64,000 nucleotides of DNA from Deltaproteobacteria bacterium (GCA_002869015.1 PKTT01000065.1:17272-81271); one strand, 5' to 3'. Positions 40,691 through 51,478 are shown, counted from the stretch's first letter. The notes: a model not told the origin generated them from the letters alone. Program-made: numbers and translations.

Positions 40691-41592
40691 GCTTTCAGTG
40701 AAGCCTCCGAAACCATTCTATCGACCAGCTCATTAAAGGAGATGCCAGCCGCCGCCGCCGCCTTGGGCAGGAGGCTCGTAGGGGTCATCCCCGGAATCGT
40801 ATTTACCTCAAGCACCCATGCATTGCCCTCCCCATCGAGGAGGATGTCGGTGCGCGCTGCCCCGGAACAACCAAGAGCAGCGTACGCGCGCGCTCCAAGT
40901 TCCTTGACTCTCTCTGTAGTTTCATCATCAAGCGTTGCGGGGCACGTATAGCGGGTTTTCCCCGGTGTATATTTAGCTTCAAAATCATATACGCCGCTCT
41001 CCGGCGTTATTTCGACTATTGGGAGTGCCTCGCCCGCGCCAAGAACGCCTACGGTGAGCTCCCTGCCTACTATGAATTTCTCTATGAGAACCGAACCATT
41101 TGTGCTCTCCCTAGCGGCCCGGATCGCGTCGCCAATATTTTCAGCGGCGTGAGCAATTCCCATACCTATGCTGGAGCCCTCCAGCGGCGCCTTCGCTACC
41201 AGAGGTGCTTTAAGCTCAACAGCGTCTGCCTCTTCATTGGCGCCAAGCACCTGAAATGGAGGCGTGGCTATACCTCTTGCTGCGAATACCTCTTTGGAGA
41301 GGATTTTGTCCATTGCCAGCGCGCTGGCGGTTACCGATGAGCCCGTGTAAGGGAGCCCCATGATTTCGAGCAAGCCCTGGACAGTGCCATCTTCTCCCCA
41401 ACGTCCGTGGAGGGCTATGAACACCACTTCAGGATCAATCTCCGCCAGGCGCAGGGGTAGTTCCCTATCAACGTCAACTTCCGTAACGAAATGTCCATTC
41501 TCCCGGAGGGCGGTTACCACGGCGCCGCCAGTCACGAGGCTAACCTCGCGTTCTTTACTCAAGCCTCCTTTGAGAACAGCTATTTTTGCCAC
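40687..41592 (-). CDS. ddl: D-alanine--D-alanine ligase
   Basis: KIAVLKGGLSKEREVSLVTGGAV; ALHGRWGEDGTVQGLLEIMGLPYTGSSV; EVNTIPGMTPTSLLP. Confidence 0.96.
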   Translation of the reverse strand: MAKIAVLKGGLSKEREVSLVTGGAVVTALRENGHFVTEVDVDRELPLRLAEIDPEVVFIALHGRWGEDGTVQGLLEIMGLPYTGSSVTASALAMDKILSKEVFAARGIATPPFQVLGANEEADAVELKAPLVAKAPLEGSSIGMGIAHAAENIGDAIRAARESTNGSVLIEKFIVGRELTVGVLGAGEALPIVEITPESGVYDFEAKYTPGKTRYTCPATLDDETTERVKELGARAYAALGCSGAARTDILLDGEGNAWVLEVNTIPGMTPTSLLPKAAAAAGISFNELVDRMVSEASLKA

Positions 41593-41603
41593 TTAATATT
41601 CCC

Positions 41604-42557
41604 CTATTTGCGTATCCGCAGCCGTTCACCAAGGCTGCTCCCAACCAAGCCTACTTTGAGGCTAAGACGGACCTTATGCTTTACATAAACTCGCTCTTGC
41701 ACCATTCCGATGAGCGCTATCAACTGACTCGCTGTGGCCTCCCCGATGTTGATGATGTAATTTGCATGGTCGCAGGAGACCTCCGCGTCACCGACGCGGA
41801 TACCTTTTAAGCCGCATCTGTCTATCAGCTCTCCCGCGGAGAGCCCCTCTTCAGGGTTTTTAAAGACCATACCAACAGTCGCCGCCTCAAAAGGCTGGGT
41901 CATCATCCTCTTGTCAAGCCACTCCTCTGTTAAAGCTTTAACCTCGTCGGGGCTTGCCTTTTTACCAGCGAAGGTGGCTGAGAGAATTATCGTGCCGAGC
42001 GGAAGATTGGAGGTTCTGTATCCAAAGCTGAAAGCATCCTTAGAAAGGATTTTTCTCTCAGCTTTTGAGTCCATTATCTCCAGCTCTTTTACACGTTTCC
42101 CGATTGACTCTCCCCAACCACCGGAGTTTTTATAGAGCGCGCCGCCAAGCGTGCCCGGTATACCCGCGAGGCTCTCGAAGCCGGATATTCCAGATGATGC
42201 CGCCCATTTTACCAGCTCACCAAGCATCACCCCGGCCTCTGCACGCACTGTCGTTTTGCCGCTCTCATCCTCCAGTGCCTCTATGCTGTCGAAGCGCTCT
42301 TTTAGTGCTATAACCGCCCCCCTTATGCCTCCATCACGCACGATGATTCCAGAGCCTCCGCCGAGGACGAAATAACCGATCTCCCGTTCCGAGAGAAACT
42401 TAACCACCTTGGCGAGGTCATCTCTGTCAGCGGGGGTTATTAGGATGTCGGCGTTTCCTCCCGTTCGCATAGTTGTGCGTTCGCGCATAGGAACATTCAG
42501 CTCCGCCACGCCGGAGATCTCCTTACGGAGAAGTTCGAGAGCGTTCGCTTTAGCCAT
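41604..42557 (-). CDS. murB: UDP-N-acetylenolpyruvoylglucosamine reductase
   Basis: RTTMRTGGNADILITPA; LGGGSGIIVRDGGIRG; GFESLAGIPGTLGGALYKNSGGWGESIG. Confidence 0.96.
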   Translation of the reverse strand: MAKANALELLRKEISGVAELNVPMRERTTMRTGGNADILITPADRDDLAKVVKFLSEREIGYFVLGGGSGIIVRDGGIRGAVIALKERFDSIEALEDESGKTTVRAEAGVMLGELVKWAASSGISGFESLAGIPGTLGGALYKNSGGWGESIGKRVKELEIMDSKAERKILSKDAFSFGYRTSNLPLGTIILSATFAGKKASPDEVKALTEEWLDKRMMTQPFEAATVGMVFKNPEEGLSAGELIDRCGLKGIRVGDAEVSCDHANYIINIGEATASQLIALIGMVQERVYVKHKVRLSLKVGLVGSSLGERLRIRK

Positions 42558-43932
42558 CACACCCCTCCTGAAGGGTGTCGACAAGGGCCTCCGAAACCTG
42601 CCAGATATTCCCTGCGCCCAGAGTAACTATGAGGTCGCCCTCCTTGGCAACTTCAAGTACAGCTTCAGCGGCATCGTCTATCTTGCCAACATAGGTGACG
42701 GAGCGGTGCCCGTGGGCCCTGATACGTTCCGCCAATGTCTCTCCGCTGATGCCATCGATTGGCTTCTCCCCTGCGGGGTAGATATCTGTCACAAAGAGTA
42801 TGTCAGCGCCGTAAAAGGCGGTGGAAAAGCGCTCAGCCAAATCCTGCGTGCGTGAGTATCTGTGTGGCTGGAAAATTGCGATAATTCTCCTGTCCCATGC
42901 CTCGCGCATTCCCGAGAGCATGGCTTCGATCTCGGTTGGATGATGCGCATAGTCATCCACAACCATTATCCCACGCCCCTCGCCTTTTATCTGTGAGCGG
43001 CGGTCAACCCCGTCGAAGCCGCTAAGAGCCCTCGCTATTACCTCAGGCTTTACCCCGAGCTCGAGCCCGACAGAAAAGGCTGCAAGAGCGTTCAGGACAT
43101 TGTGCTGCCCGGGCAAAGAGAGTTTGACCTCTGCTATCGGCACCTGATTCCGTAACACCTCAAATGTCGTCTTCCCCTCAGCCATACTTACGTGGCGAGC
43201 TGAAAGGTCTGCCTGGCGGCTTAGTCCATAGGTGATGGTGCGGCGATTTATTCTTGGTAAAACCTCCTGAACGCGCTGATCTTCCAAGCAGAGGACAACC
43301 GCTCCGTAAAAGGGAACTTTGTTGGCGAAATCGACGAAGGCATCCTCCATCGCCTCATCTGTACCGTAGTGGTTCATGTGCTCTCGGTCGATGTTGGTAA
43401 CAACCGCTATCGAGGGGGCGAGCAGTAGAAATGAACCATCGCTCTCATCAGCTTCCGCAACAAGAAATTTTCCCTGCCCAAGCCGCGCGTTGCTACCTAT
43501 TTTCCCCAGCTTGCCGCCAACCACGACTGTTGGGTCAAGCCCACCTTCGGAGAGGATGCATGCCACCAGCGAGGTGGTTGTGGTTTTGCCGTGAACGCCA
43601 GCCACCGCAACTGAATATTTCATGCGCATCAACTCTGCGAGCATCTCTGCGCGTGGAATTACAGGGATCAAATTATTCTGGGCTGTTACAACCTCCGGGT
43701 TGTCATCGTTTACCGCGGAGGAGATAACAACTACAAAGGAATCGCCTACATTTTCAGGTGAGTGGCCCAGATATATTTTTGCGCCGAGAGCTTCAAGCCG
43801 CTCCGTTATAGGTGAACTCCTGAGGTCCGAGCCGCTGACCTTGTAGCCGAGGTTAAGCAGAACCTCTGCGATTCCGCTCATTCCGATTCCGCCTATCCCC
43901 ACAAAATGTATTTTACGGTCTGTTTTGAACAT
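42550..43932 (-). CDS. murC: UDP-N-acetylmuramate--L-alanine ligase
   Basis: HFVGIGGIGMSGIAEVLLNLGYKVSGSD; VHGKTTTTSLVACIL. Confidence 0.97.
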   Translation of the reverse strand: MFKTDRKIHFVGIGGIGMSGIAEVLLNLGYKVSGSDLRSSPITERLEALGAKIYLGHSPENVGDSFVVVISSAVNDDNPEVVTAQNNLIPVIPRAEMLAELMRMKYSVAVAGVHGKTTTTSLVACILSEGGLDPTVVVGGKLGKIGSNARLGQGKFLVAEADESDGSFLLLAPSIAVVTNIDREHMNHYGTDEAMEDAFVDFANKVPFYGAVVLCLEDQRVQEVLPRINRRTITYGLSRQADLSARHVSMAEGKTTFEVLRNQVPIAEVKLSLPGQHNVLNALAAFSVGLELGVKPEVIARALSGFDGVDRRSQIKGEGRGIMVVDDYAHHPTEIEAMLSGMREAWDRRIIAIFQPHRYSRTQDLAERFSTAFYGADILFVTDIYPAGEKPIDGISGETLAERIRAHGHRSVTYVGKIDDAAEAVLEVAKEGDLIVTLGAGNIWQVSEALVDTLQEGCDG

Positions 43933-43933
43933 G

Positions 43934-45001
43934 TTATGCCTCCCCGGCAAGCGCTAGGAGGTTGTCCACGATATTGGCCGCCGCCCTTGTATTAGCTGAG
44001 TTGGCTGCTGCGTCAGCCATGGCGGAGAGTTTGGCTGGGTTATCCAGCCAATCTTTGATTTGCTCTGTTATTGCTTCGGGAGTTAGTTCATTTTCGGTCA
44101 AGCAGATAGCCGCGCCACGCGCTTCAGCCGAGCGGGCGTTGGCCTCCTGATGGTTACCGGCGGCATAAGGAAAGGGGATTAAAAGCGCAGGACGGGCCGA
44201 AGCCGCCAGCTCCGCTACGGTTAGTGCGCCTGCACGGGCTATAACGATCTGGGCCCGCCCATATGCCTCATCCATCTCTTCAATGAACTCCACTACCTTT
44301 ACCCTCTCCATATCACCATACCGAACTTTGACCTCCTCAAGATTACCCTTTCCGCACTGATGAACTACCTCAACTTCACTGCCAATGGACCTAATTGCTT
44401 CAGGGACCTTTGTGTTAAGGCTCCTGGCACCTTGGCTGCCGCCAAGAACGAGGACTCTGACTGCTCCCTCCCCAGGAATTTCGTAAGGCTTCGGTGATGA
44501 GAAAACTGCCCTTAAAGGATTGCCGGTCAACACGGCTTTACCCTCTGGAAACTCTGCTTTAGCACCCTCATCGCCTAGAAAAACACTCCTCACCAACTTG
44601 CCTAGAACGCGATTTGCAAGCCCTGCCTTCGCGTTTTGTTCCTGTATCGCGGATGGAACGCCCCGTAGCGCGCTCCATGCGACGACGGGGAAGGAGACAT
44701 AGCCGCCTACGCCAATTGTCGCATCAGGTTTAAAGCGTCGAATCAGCGCCGAGGCCTCTCCAAAGCCCTTTAGCACGCTCAATAAACCTTTGACCTTACC
44801 CGCCAAGCCTTTACCTACAATCCCGCCTGAGGTGACAGGAGCGAACTCTAATCCAAGACCGGGGAGCACCCGCGCCTCAATACCTGATGGGCTGCCCGCA
44901 TAAATAACCTCATGGCCGCCCCTTGAGAGTAGCTCTTGCGCTATGGCGACACCCGGATAAAGGTGCCCCCCTGTTCCGCCGCCGGTCACGAGGAGCCTCA
45001 C
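43934..45001 (-). CDS. murG: UDP-GlcNAc transferase MurG
   Basis: LLVTGGGTGGHLYPGVAIAQEL; VLGGSQGARSLN; IARAGALTVAELAA. Confidence 0.97.
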   Translation of the reverse strand: MRLLVTGGGTGGHLYPGVAIAQELLSRGGHEVIYAGSPSGIEARVLPGLGLEFAPVTSGGIVGKGLAGKVKGLLSVLKGFGEASALIRRFKPDATIGVGGYVSFPVVAWSALRGVPSAIQEQNAKAGLANRVLGKLVRSVFLGDEGAKAEFPEGKAVLTGNPLRAVFSSPKPYEIPGEGAVRVLVLGGSQGARSLNTKVPEAIRSIGSEVEVVHQCGKGNLEEVKVRYGDMERVKVVEFIEEMDEAYGRAQIVIARAGALTVAELAASARPALLIPFPYAAGNHQEANARSAEARGAAICLTENELTPEAITEQIKDWLDNPAKLSAMADAAANSANTRAAANIVDNLLALAGEA

Positions 45002-46116
45002 CTTCTAACCTCCTTTGGTGCCAGCCCTGCGAGCAGCCCTGCCGCCGCCAGGCAAGCGACCAGCCCTGTTCCTCCGTAGGAGAGAAAGGGAAGCGGCAGC
45101 CCTTTTGTCGGCAGCGCCCCCAGCACAACCAGAGCGTTAATAGAGGCTTGAAGCCCAAGCCAGGAGGTGATTCCAATAGCTAGGAATCGCGTGAATGGCT
45201 CCTCCTGCTTTAGCGCTATTATTATTCCTCTTATAGTGAGGGTGCTGAAGATGGCGAGTATGAAGAGCGTCCCTGCGAGGCCGGCCTCTTCCCCCCACAC
45301 AGAGAGAATGAAGTCCGTATGCGCCTCCGGTAGATAAAAAAGTTTTTGCTGCCCGGAGCCTATGCCAACTCCCCATGCACCGCCGGTGGAGAAAGCAAGC
45401 TTTGATTGGGTTAGCTGGAAAGCGCTTCCAAGGGCGTTCTCCTCCGGGTGGAGGAAGGCTGTTATGCGGGCCATCCTATAGGGAGTCCTAATTATCTCGA
45501 TTGCTACAATGACCAAGGCAAGCAGCGCCGTCGTGACAAGGTGCTTAAGTCTTGCGCCTGAGGTGAAGATCATAGCGTAAGCTATGGCGCCGAGGACGAC
45601 CGCTGTTCCCAGATCAGGCTCTTTTAGCACTAGAAGGATCGGTACACTTGCTATGAAAAGGTGAGGGAGGAAGCCGTAGCGCAAGGTGCGCATCTTCTCA
45701 ACCCCTCTCCTGGCAAGGGAGTCGGCGAGAAATATCACCAGCGCCAGCTTTGTGAACTCAGAGGGCTGGAAACGCAGCGGCCCTAGCTTTAGCCACCTTG
45801 TTGCCTCATTGGCTTTGATTCCAAGGGGGGAGAAGAGAACCATAGCTAAAAGCGCGATGCAAAGTATAAGGGCTGGTATAGAGAGTTTTCTCAAAAAGCC
45901 CATAGGCATCCGCGCTGCTATAAGATACGCGGCGGCGCCCACAATGGCGTAGATAAATTGCTTTTGGAAGTGGCTGGTAACAACGCGTACCTCTCCTCCG
46001 TTCGCCACCAGCTTTGAGGTGGAGAATGTGAGGATAAGCCCGACAGCGGTAAGAGTCGCGACGGTGGCCGTTACCACCAGATCGGGCATCCGCGAAGGTT
46101 CGTTTTTGTTATGCAC
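44998..46116 (-). CDS. ftsW: Lipid II polymerase / cell division protein FtsW
   Basis: SEDS family: FQPSEFTKLALVIFLADSLAR; LPFLSYGGTGLVACLAAAGLLAG. GTG start estimated at 46116. Confidence 0.95.
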   Translation of the reverse strand: MHNKNEPSRMPDLVVTATVATLTAVGLILTFSTSKLVANGGEVRVVTSHFQKQFIYAIVGAAAYLIAARMPMGFLRKLSIPALILCIALLAMVLFSPLGIKANEATRWLKLGPLRFQPSEFTKLALVIFLADSLARRGVEKMRTLRYGFLPHLFIASVPILLVLKEPDLGTAVVLGAIAYAMIFTSGARLKHLVTTALLALVIVAIEIIRTPYRMARITAFLHPEENALGSAFQLTQSKLAFSTGGAWGVGIGSGQQKLFYLPEAHTDFILSVWGEEAGLAGTLFILAIFSTLTIRGIIIALKQEEPFTRFLAIGITSWLGLQASINALVVLGALPTKGLPLPFLSYGGTGLVACLAAAGLLAGLAPKEVRR

Positions 46117-47470
46117 TAACTTCCATCCGCTTAGTCTCTTCTTTACAGAGCTGTTGAAATACCTCTCCGCGCTCAACGTAATTTTTGAAAAAATCAAAAC
46201 TTGATGCCGCCGGGGCAAGCAGCACAGTATCGCCAGCCTTTGCAGCGCCTATTCCTGTCGCTACCGCTTCGGACCAATTTGAGGCCCTTTCGATTGGAGC
46301 GCTGCCCTCAAGCTCTTTAGCCATCCGCTCCGACGAAGGGCCCACGATAACGGCCAGAACGCCCCTCTTTGTGAGCGCTGCCCTCATAGGCGAATAATCC
46401 GCGCCTTTATCCTTGCCGCCGGCAAGTAGAATTATTCGGCCCTCAACAGTATCCATGGCCCTAACAGCCGCATCGACGTTGGTAGCTTTGGAATCGTCAA
46501 TGAAGGTTATTCCACGCCACTTCAAAAACTCCTCCAGCCGGTGGGGGAGCCCCTTGAAAGTTTTTACAGCCCCCCATGCATCTTTTGGTTTTACCCCAAG
46601 GGAAGCTGCCGCCAGCGTAGCGGCCATGGCGTTGCCGAGGTTGTGTAGCCCTTTCAGCGCCAGCGCGCGCGCGTCAAGCCGTACTCCGTCGGTGCCGGGC
46701 ATCAGGATCACCACGTCATCACCCTCGAGCCATGCACCAACACCGAGGATGCGCTCTGTGGAGTAAGGCAAAACTGTTCCACCGCTCACTTTGGAGGCTT
46801 CCCATACGGCGTCATCGTCTCGGTTGACTATGGCGACCTCTTCTGCGCCCTGATTGGCAAAAATTTTGGCCTTTGCCTTGGCGTACTCTATGAGGTTGCC
46901 ATGACGGTCCAAATGGTCTCCGGTCAAATTTAGCCAAACCGCAACCTTGGGTTTAAAGGTGCTGCAACCCTCAAGTTGGAAGCTCGAAACTTCCGCTACT
47001 ATGGAGTCGAATTGCCCTCCTGCCGCTTCTATAAGCGGTGTGCCAACATTCCCGCCGACAAAGACCCTACGTCCAGAAGCTTTAAGCATTGCCCCGGTAA
47101 GCTCAGTCACAGTAGTTTTGCCATTGGTGCCGGTTATTGCCACTATCGGCGTTGCAATCTCTCTGGCCGCCAGCTCGAGTTCGCTTATGACCTCTACCCC
47201 AGCGCTTACAAGAGCCTTTACGCGCTCGTCCCCAATGGAGATCCCGGGGCTCAAGACGCAAAGGTCGAAATCTGTACCAGCCCGCTCCAGCGGTGAGACA
47301 AACTCCGCGCCAGCCTTTACAAGGTCAGCCACAATTTCGCCGAGCGCCTCAAGGGGTGTATCGTCTGCTATTGTTACTTGCATCTTTTGGGCTAGACAAA
47401 ATGCGGCCGCAGCCCTGCCGGATATTCCGGCACCCGCGACAAGCACTTTCACTCCAGCCCTATCAGCCAT
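46109..47470 (-). CDS. murD: UDP-N-acetylmuramoylalanine--D-glutamate ligase
   Basis: VLVAGAGISGRAAAAFC; ITGTNGKTTVTELTGAML; HRLEEFLKWRGITFIDDSKATN. Confidence 0.97.
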   Translation of the reverse strand: MADRAGVKVLVAGAGISGRAAAAFCLAQKMQVTIADDTPLEALGEIVADLVKAGAEFVSPLERAGTDFDLCVLSPGISIGDERVKALVSAGVEVISELELAAREIATPIVAITGTNGKTTVTELTGAMLKASGRRVFVGGNVGTPLIEAAGGQFDSIVAEVSSFQLEGCSTFKPKVAVWLNLTGDHLDRHGNLIEYAKAKAKIFANQGAEEVAIVNRDDDAVWEASKVSGGTVLPYSTERILGVGAWLEGDDVVILMPGTDGVRLDARALALKGLHNLGNAMAATLAAASLGVKPKDAWGAVKTFKGLPHRLEEFLKWRGITFIDDSKATNVDAAVRAMDTVEGRIILLAGGKDKGADYSPMRAALTKRGVLAVIVGPSSERMAKELEGSAPIERASNWSEAVATGIGAAKAGDTVLLAPAASSFDFFKNYVERGEVFQQLCKEETKRMEVSA

Positions 47471-47475
47471 CAACT

Positions 47476-48555
47476 TCACCTGACTTTCAGCGTTGCAAAG
47501 GCAATAAGCGCAAGGATTATCGATATTATCCAGAAACGCACGGTTATCTTAGGCTCTTCCCAACCCTTCTTCTCGAAGTGGTGGTGTATTGGAGCCATGA
47601 GGAAAATCCGACGTTTCGTTCTTTTGTAGTAGAGCACCTGTATGATCACCGAAAGGGTCTCCATGACGAAGACTCCGCCTACGACTCCCAGAACGATCTC
47701 GAATTTACAGATAATCGCCGCAATACCCAGCGCGCCGCCTATGGCGAGGGAGCCCACATCTCCCATGAATACCTGCGCCGGGTAGGTGTTGAACCAGAGG
47801 AAGCCCAAAGTGCCTCCCGCTAACGCCGCGCAGAAGATAGCTACCTCTCCGGCGCCGGGGATATAAGCAATCTGTAAATATTCTGCGATGACGGAATGGC
47901 CCGCCGCGTAGCAAAAGAATGTATAGGTAAGGCTTGAAATAATCGCCGGGCCGGAAGCTAGCCCGTCAAGGCCGTCCGTAAGGTTCACAGCGTTGCCTGC
48001 GCCCACGACTACAAAGATTGCGAAGGGCAGGTACCACAAACCAAGATCTGGCTGTACATTCTTTAAAAATGGCAGGTAAAGCTTTGTGCTGAACCCCGGT
48101 TGCGCCATCAAAAACGCGCATCCGGCACCTGCTACGAGGATCATTAGCAGTAACTTGACCTTGCCCCTCATGCCGCCGCTCGGCTTTTTCTTTATCTTCA
48201 TATAATCGTCGACAAAACCGATCGCCCCGAAACCGAGGGTAACTAGCAGCGCCACCCAAACTTGGTGAGTTTCGGGGTTGCCCCATGCGACCACCGCTAA
48301 GGTTAGGCATAGGAGTATTAAAACTCCCCCCATCGTCGGTGTAGCCTTTTTGACCTTGGAATGCTCCTGAGGGGTGTGCTTGCGCGTTACGTCACCGATA
48401 TTGAGCTCGCGAAGTTTCTCTATGACCCAAGGCCCCATGAGGAGAGAGACCGCGAGGGTGGTCAGCATCGCCAACACCGTACGGAAGGTGATGTAACGGA
48501 AGACATTTAGCCCTCCGAGAGAATCTTGAAAATAAAATAGGAGCTTGTACAACAT
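47476..48555 (-). CDS. mraY: Phospho-N-acetylmuramoyl-pentapeptide-transferase
   Basis: HSKVKKATPTMGGVLIL; GAGNAVNLTDGLDGLASG; FMGDVGSLAIGGALG; LMAPIHHHFEKKGWEEPKI. Confidence 0.98.
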   Translation of the reverse strand: MLYKLLFYFQDSLGGLNVFRYITFRTVLAMLTTLAVSLLMGPWVIEKLRELNIGDVTRKHTPQEHSKVKKATPTMGGVLILLCLTLAVVAWGNPETHQVWVALLVTLGFGAIGFVDDYMKIKKKPSGGMRGKVKLLLMILVAGAGCAFLMAQPGFSTKLYLPFLKNVQPDLGLWYLPFAIFVVVGAGNAVNLTDGLDGLASGPAIISSLTYTFFCYAAGHSVIAEYLQIAYIPGAGEVAIFCAALAGGTLGFLWFNTYPAQVFMGDVGSLAIGGALGIAAIICKFEIVLGVVGGVFVMETLSVIIQVLYYKRTKRRIFLMAPIHHHFEKKGWEEPKITVRFWIISIILALIAFATLKVR

Positions 48556-48558
48556 CTC

Positions 48559-49950
48559 TTAGCGCGCCGCCCGTTTAGTGTCGTTCGCCAGCATCTCTGC
48601 CAGAATGTCAAGTTTGTGCGACCGGCTCCCTTTTATCAGCAGCCAGTCACCCTCGGTGAGGGTCTCTAAAAGTGTATTTGCTAATGTTTCGAGGGAGTCC
48701 TCCCTCATTATTGCGTCCGCTTTAAGCCCTGCCTCCCGCGCTTCCTCCGCTGTGAACCGGGTTTCCGGGCCTATCAAGAAGAGCTTCTCTACGCCGCATT
48801 TGGCCGCGAAGGCTCCTACCTTCCGGTGCTCCTTCTCGCTAAGGCTGCCGAGCTCTTTCATCTCACCTAGCAAAAAGAGCTTTCTATGGTCTCCGGCGAG
48901 CTCTGCCAGATTCTCCAGAGCTGCCACCACCGCCCTCGGATTGGCGTTATAGCAGTCTACGAGAAGGGTTGAGCCCTTAGGCCCGGGAACAACTGACCCT
49001 CTAAGTCCGGCGTCGAGTTCTTCTCCAAAGGGAGCCAACCTATCCTTAGCTGTTACCCCAAGCTCATTTACCAGCGCCCATGCAGCTAGTGCATTATGGG
49101 CGTTGTGCCTACCCGGGAGTGGCAGGGATACCTCTCTACCGGCGATAGTAAAGGTGGAGCCGCGAACACCACGCGACACATAGTCAGCCCCCCGGTAATC
49201 GGCCCCAGCCTCCCAGCCGAATGTGACCACCTTTAAATCACCCCTCAGCGCCTCTACCCTCTTTATAAGCTCCTCTTCATCTGCTGGGAGCACCACCGTG
49301 CCGCCGTGTGTGGCCGCTTCAGCTATCTTCACCTTCTCCGTGGCAACCCCGTCAATAGAGCCAAGCCCCTCTGTATGTGCTGCGGAAACTCCCGTTATGA
49401 GGGCCACATCCGGCTCTATAATCGAAGAGAGCCTTGACATCTCACCAGGCAGGGAGATACCCGCCTCAATAACCGCATACTCCTCATCCCCGGATGCCGA
49501 TAAGAGTGTTTGCGGCACGCCGATGAGGTTGTTTAGATTGCCTTTTGTGCCGAGCGCATGAACTCCGGCATTTTCAAGCAGCGATATAGCAAGGTTTTTA
49601 GTCGAAGTTTTGCCGTAGCTGCCTGTAAGCGCGCCGACTTTAAACCCTGCTTTCCACCTGACCATATTGCCAAGGGCACCTAAAGCCTTTAGGGTGTCCT
49701 CAACTACTATCTCTGGAATAGCGAGCCCTTCGCTACGTCTCTCAACTATTGCCGCCAGCGCCCCCGCTTCAGCCGCGGCCTCAACATAGTCATGCCCATC
49801 GAAGCGCTCACCCGCCAAAGCTAGGAAGATAAGCCCCGTTAGCTCGCCCCTGCTGTCTGTGGAGAGCCCTGCAAACTCAATATCCAAATCTCCCCCGCCG
49901 TAAACGCGCCCGCCAGTGGCGCGGAGAGCTTCGGCGAGGGTGAACTTCAT
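48559..49950 (-). CDS. murF: UDP-N-acetylmuramoyl-tripeptide--D-Ala-D-Ala ligase
   Basis: LTGSYGKTSTKNLAISLLENAG; LPLPGRHNAHNALAAWAL; DCYNANPRAVVAALENL. Confidence 0.96.
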   Translation of the reverse strand: MKFTLAEALRATGGRVYGGGDLDIEFAGLSTDSRGELTGLIFLALAGERFDGHDYVEAAAEAGALAAIVERRSEGLAIPEIVVEDTLKALGALGNMVRWKAGFKVGALTGSYGKTSTKNLAISLLENAGVHALGTKGNLNNLIGVPQTLLSASGDEEYAVIEAGISLPGEMSRLSSIIEPDVALITGVSAAHTEGLGSIDGVATEKVKIAEAATHGGTVVLPADEEELIKRVEALRGDLKVVTFGWEAGADYRGADYVSRGVRGSTFTIAGREVSLPLPGRHNAHNALAAWALVNELGVTAKDRLAPFGEELDAGLRGSVVPGPKGSTLLVDCYNANPRAVVAALENLAELAGDHRKLFLLGEMKELGSLSEKEHRKVGAFAAKCGVEKLFLIGPETRFTAEEAREAGLKADAIMREDSLETLANTLLETLTEGDWLLIKGSRSHKLDILAEMLANDTKRAAR

Positions 49951-51443
49951 CCAGAGCCCCTCTCTGCAAGGGCGTTTCTGGCTTCTTCCCGGTCATCGAA
50001 ATGCTCTTTTTTGCCGCCGAGGATTTGGTAGTCTTCGTGACCTTTGCCCGCAAGCAGTACTATGTCGCCGGGCTTTGCTTCCTTGACTGCCCAAAAGATA
50101 GCCTCTCTCCTGTCGGGTAGCCTGACCAGCGCTGAGGAGGTGATGCCAAGAGGCCCAGGCCATCCCTCTGGAATTCCCTCCTCAATATCATTAATTATTG
50201 CCGCCGTATCCTCCGAGCGTGAGTTGTCGGCTGTAAGCACGATGATGTCTGACCACCTTGTAGCGGCTTCGCCCATTAGTGGGCGCTTGGTCTTGTCACG
50301 ATCCCCGCCGCAGCCGAAGACGCAGATAAGGCGATTTTTGGCAAGAGGCCTTAATGCCTCTAAAACCCTACCAAGAGCGTCTGGTGTGTGGGCGTAATCA
50401 ACGTACAGGCCGAAGCCCTGATCGGTGTCAATTTTTTCTAGCCTGCCCGGCGTCTGGGGTGCCTTTGCCAGTGAGGCGGCCGCCTTTTCAAAGTCGAGGC
50501 CCAAAGCCCACGCGACGCCCAGAGCGGCGGCGGCATTCTGAGCGTTGAAATCACCGGGCAAGGGCAGCGTGAAGGGTGCCTTGCCTCCGGGGTGGTGGAT
50601 TAGACCTTTTGTACCCATGGAGGTATATTCTTTTACTTCCAGCCTGACGTCGCCCTCATCGCCGAGTCCGAAGGTTACGACGTGCCCCCCAAGCTCAGGA
50701 GCAAGCGCGCGGCACCAGGGGTCGTCAACGTTGATCACCGCTTCGACAAGCCTTGGATAATCAGTGAAGAGTAGCTTTTTGGCCTCGAAGTACTCCTCCA
50801 TAGAGCCGTGAAAGTCCAGATGGTCCTGAGATAGGTTTGTGAAAACGGTGCATGCAAAGGCGCACCCGGTGGTGCGCTTTCGCATCAGCGCGTGTGAGCT
50901 TATCTCCGCGACCACCGCTTGAGCCCCCTGCTCAACCATTTTGGCGAGTACAGCTTGCAACGTCGGGGCGTCAGGGGTGGTGAGTGGAGAGTCCTCATCC
51001 TCGCCGGAGGGATATGAGTAGCCCACTGTGCCTATCCTGCCAGCTGCGATCCCCGCATCGCTTAATATCTGTTGTATTAAGTGGGCAGTGGTTGTTTTGC
51101 CATTGGTCCCCGTTATGCCGACAAGGGTCAGCTGGCGAGACGGGTGGTCCCAGAAAGCGCAGGAGGCCCAGCCGAGCGCCTCCTCGGAGTTCTCGGCAAC
51201 GACCTTGTCCATCGAATATGTATCAATGTCTTCATCTTCAACGATGCACGCCACTGCCCCGGCATCTGCAGCGGCCTTTAAAAAATCGTGCCCATCGCTT
51301 GCCTCCCCCTTTACGGCTACAAATAGAGAGCCCTCGCCAACCCGGCGTGAATCACACGCGACACCGCTTATATCCGGGTCTCCTGCTGGGAGAACCTTGA
51401 GGGCGGGCACCTGAGAAAGGATTTCGCTAAGCTTCACTCTCAT
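49947..51443 (-). CDS. murE: UDP-MurNAc-L-Ala-D-Glu--diaminopimelate ligase
   Basis: GITGTNGKTTTAHLIQQIL; VDYAHTPDALGRVLEALR; FGCGGDRDKTKRPLMG. Confidence 0.96.
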   Translation of the reverse strand: MRVKLSEILSQVPALKVLPAGDPDISGVACDSRRVGEGSLFVAVKGEASDGHDFLKAAADAGAVACIVEDEDIDTYSMDKVVAENSEEALGWASCAFWDHPSRQLTLVGITGTNGKTTTAHLIQQILSDAGIAAGRIGTVGYSYPSGEDEDSPLTTPDAPTLQAVLAKMVEQGAQAVVAEISSHALMRKRTTGCAFACTVFTNLSQDHLDFHGSMEEYFEAKKLLFTDYPRLVEAVINVDDPWCRALAPELGGHVVTFGLGDEGDVRLEVKEYTSMGTKGLIHHPGGKAPFTLPLPGDFNAQNAAAALGVAWALGLDFEKAAASLAKAPQTPGRLEKIDTDQGFGLYVDYAHTPDALGRVLEALRPLAKNRLICVFGCGGDRDKTKRPLMGEAATRWSDIIVLTADNSRSEDTAAIINDIEEGIPEGWPGPLGITSSALVRLPDRREAIFWAVKEAKPGDIVLLAGKGHEDYQILGGKKEHFDDREEARNALAERGSG

Positions 51444-51478
51444 CTGCCTTGCCGGGCCAAACCGGCGGAAGAAGCCAC

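Noticed and set aside
46947-47483. Long antisense ORFs (also 13154-13762, 28636-29169, 38875-39528)
   Set aside because: Low-complexity Ser/Pro/Ala-rich mirror frames of well-identified genes; no RBS or family motifs.
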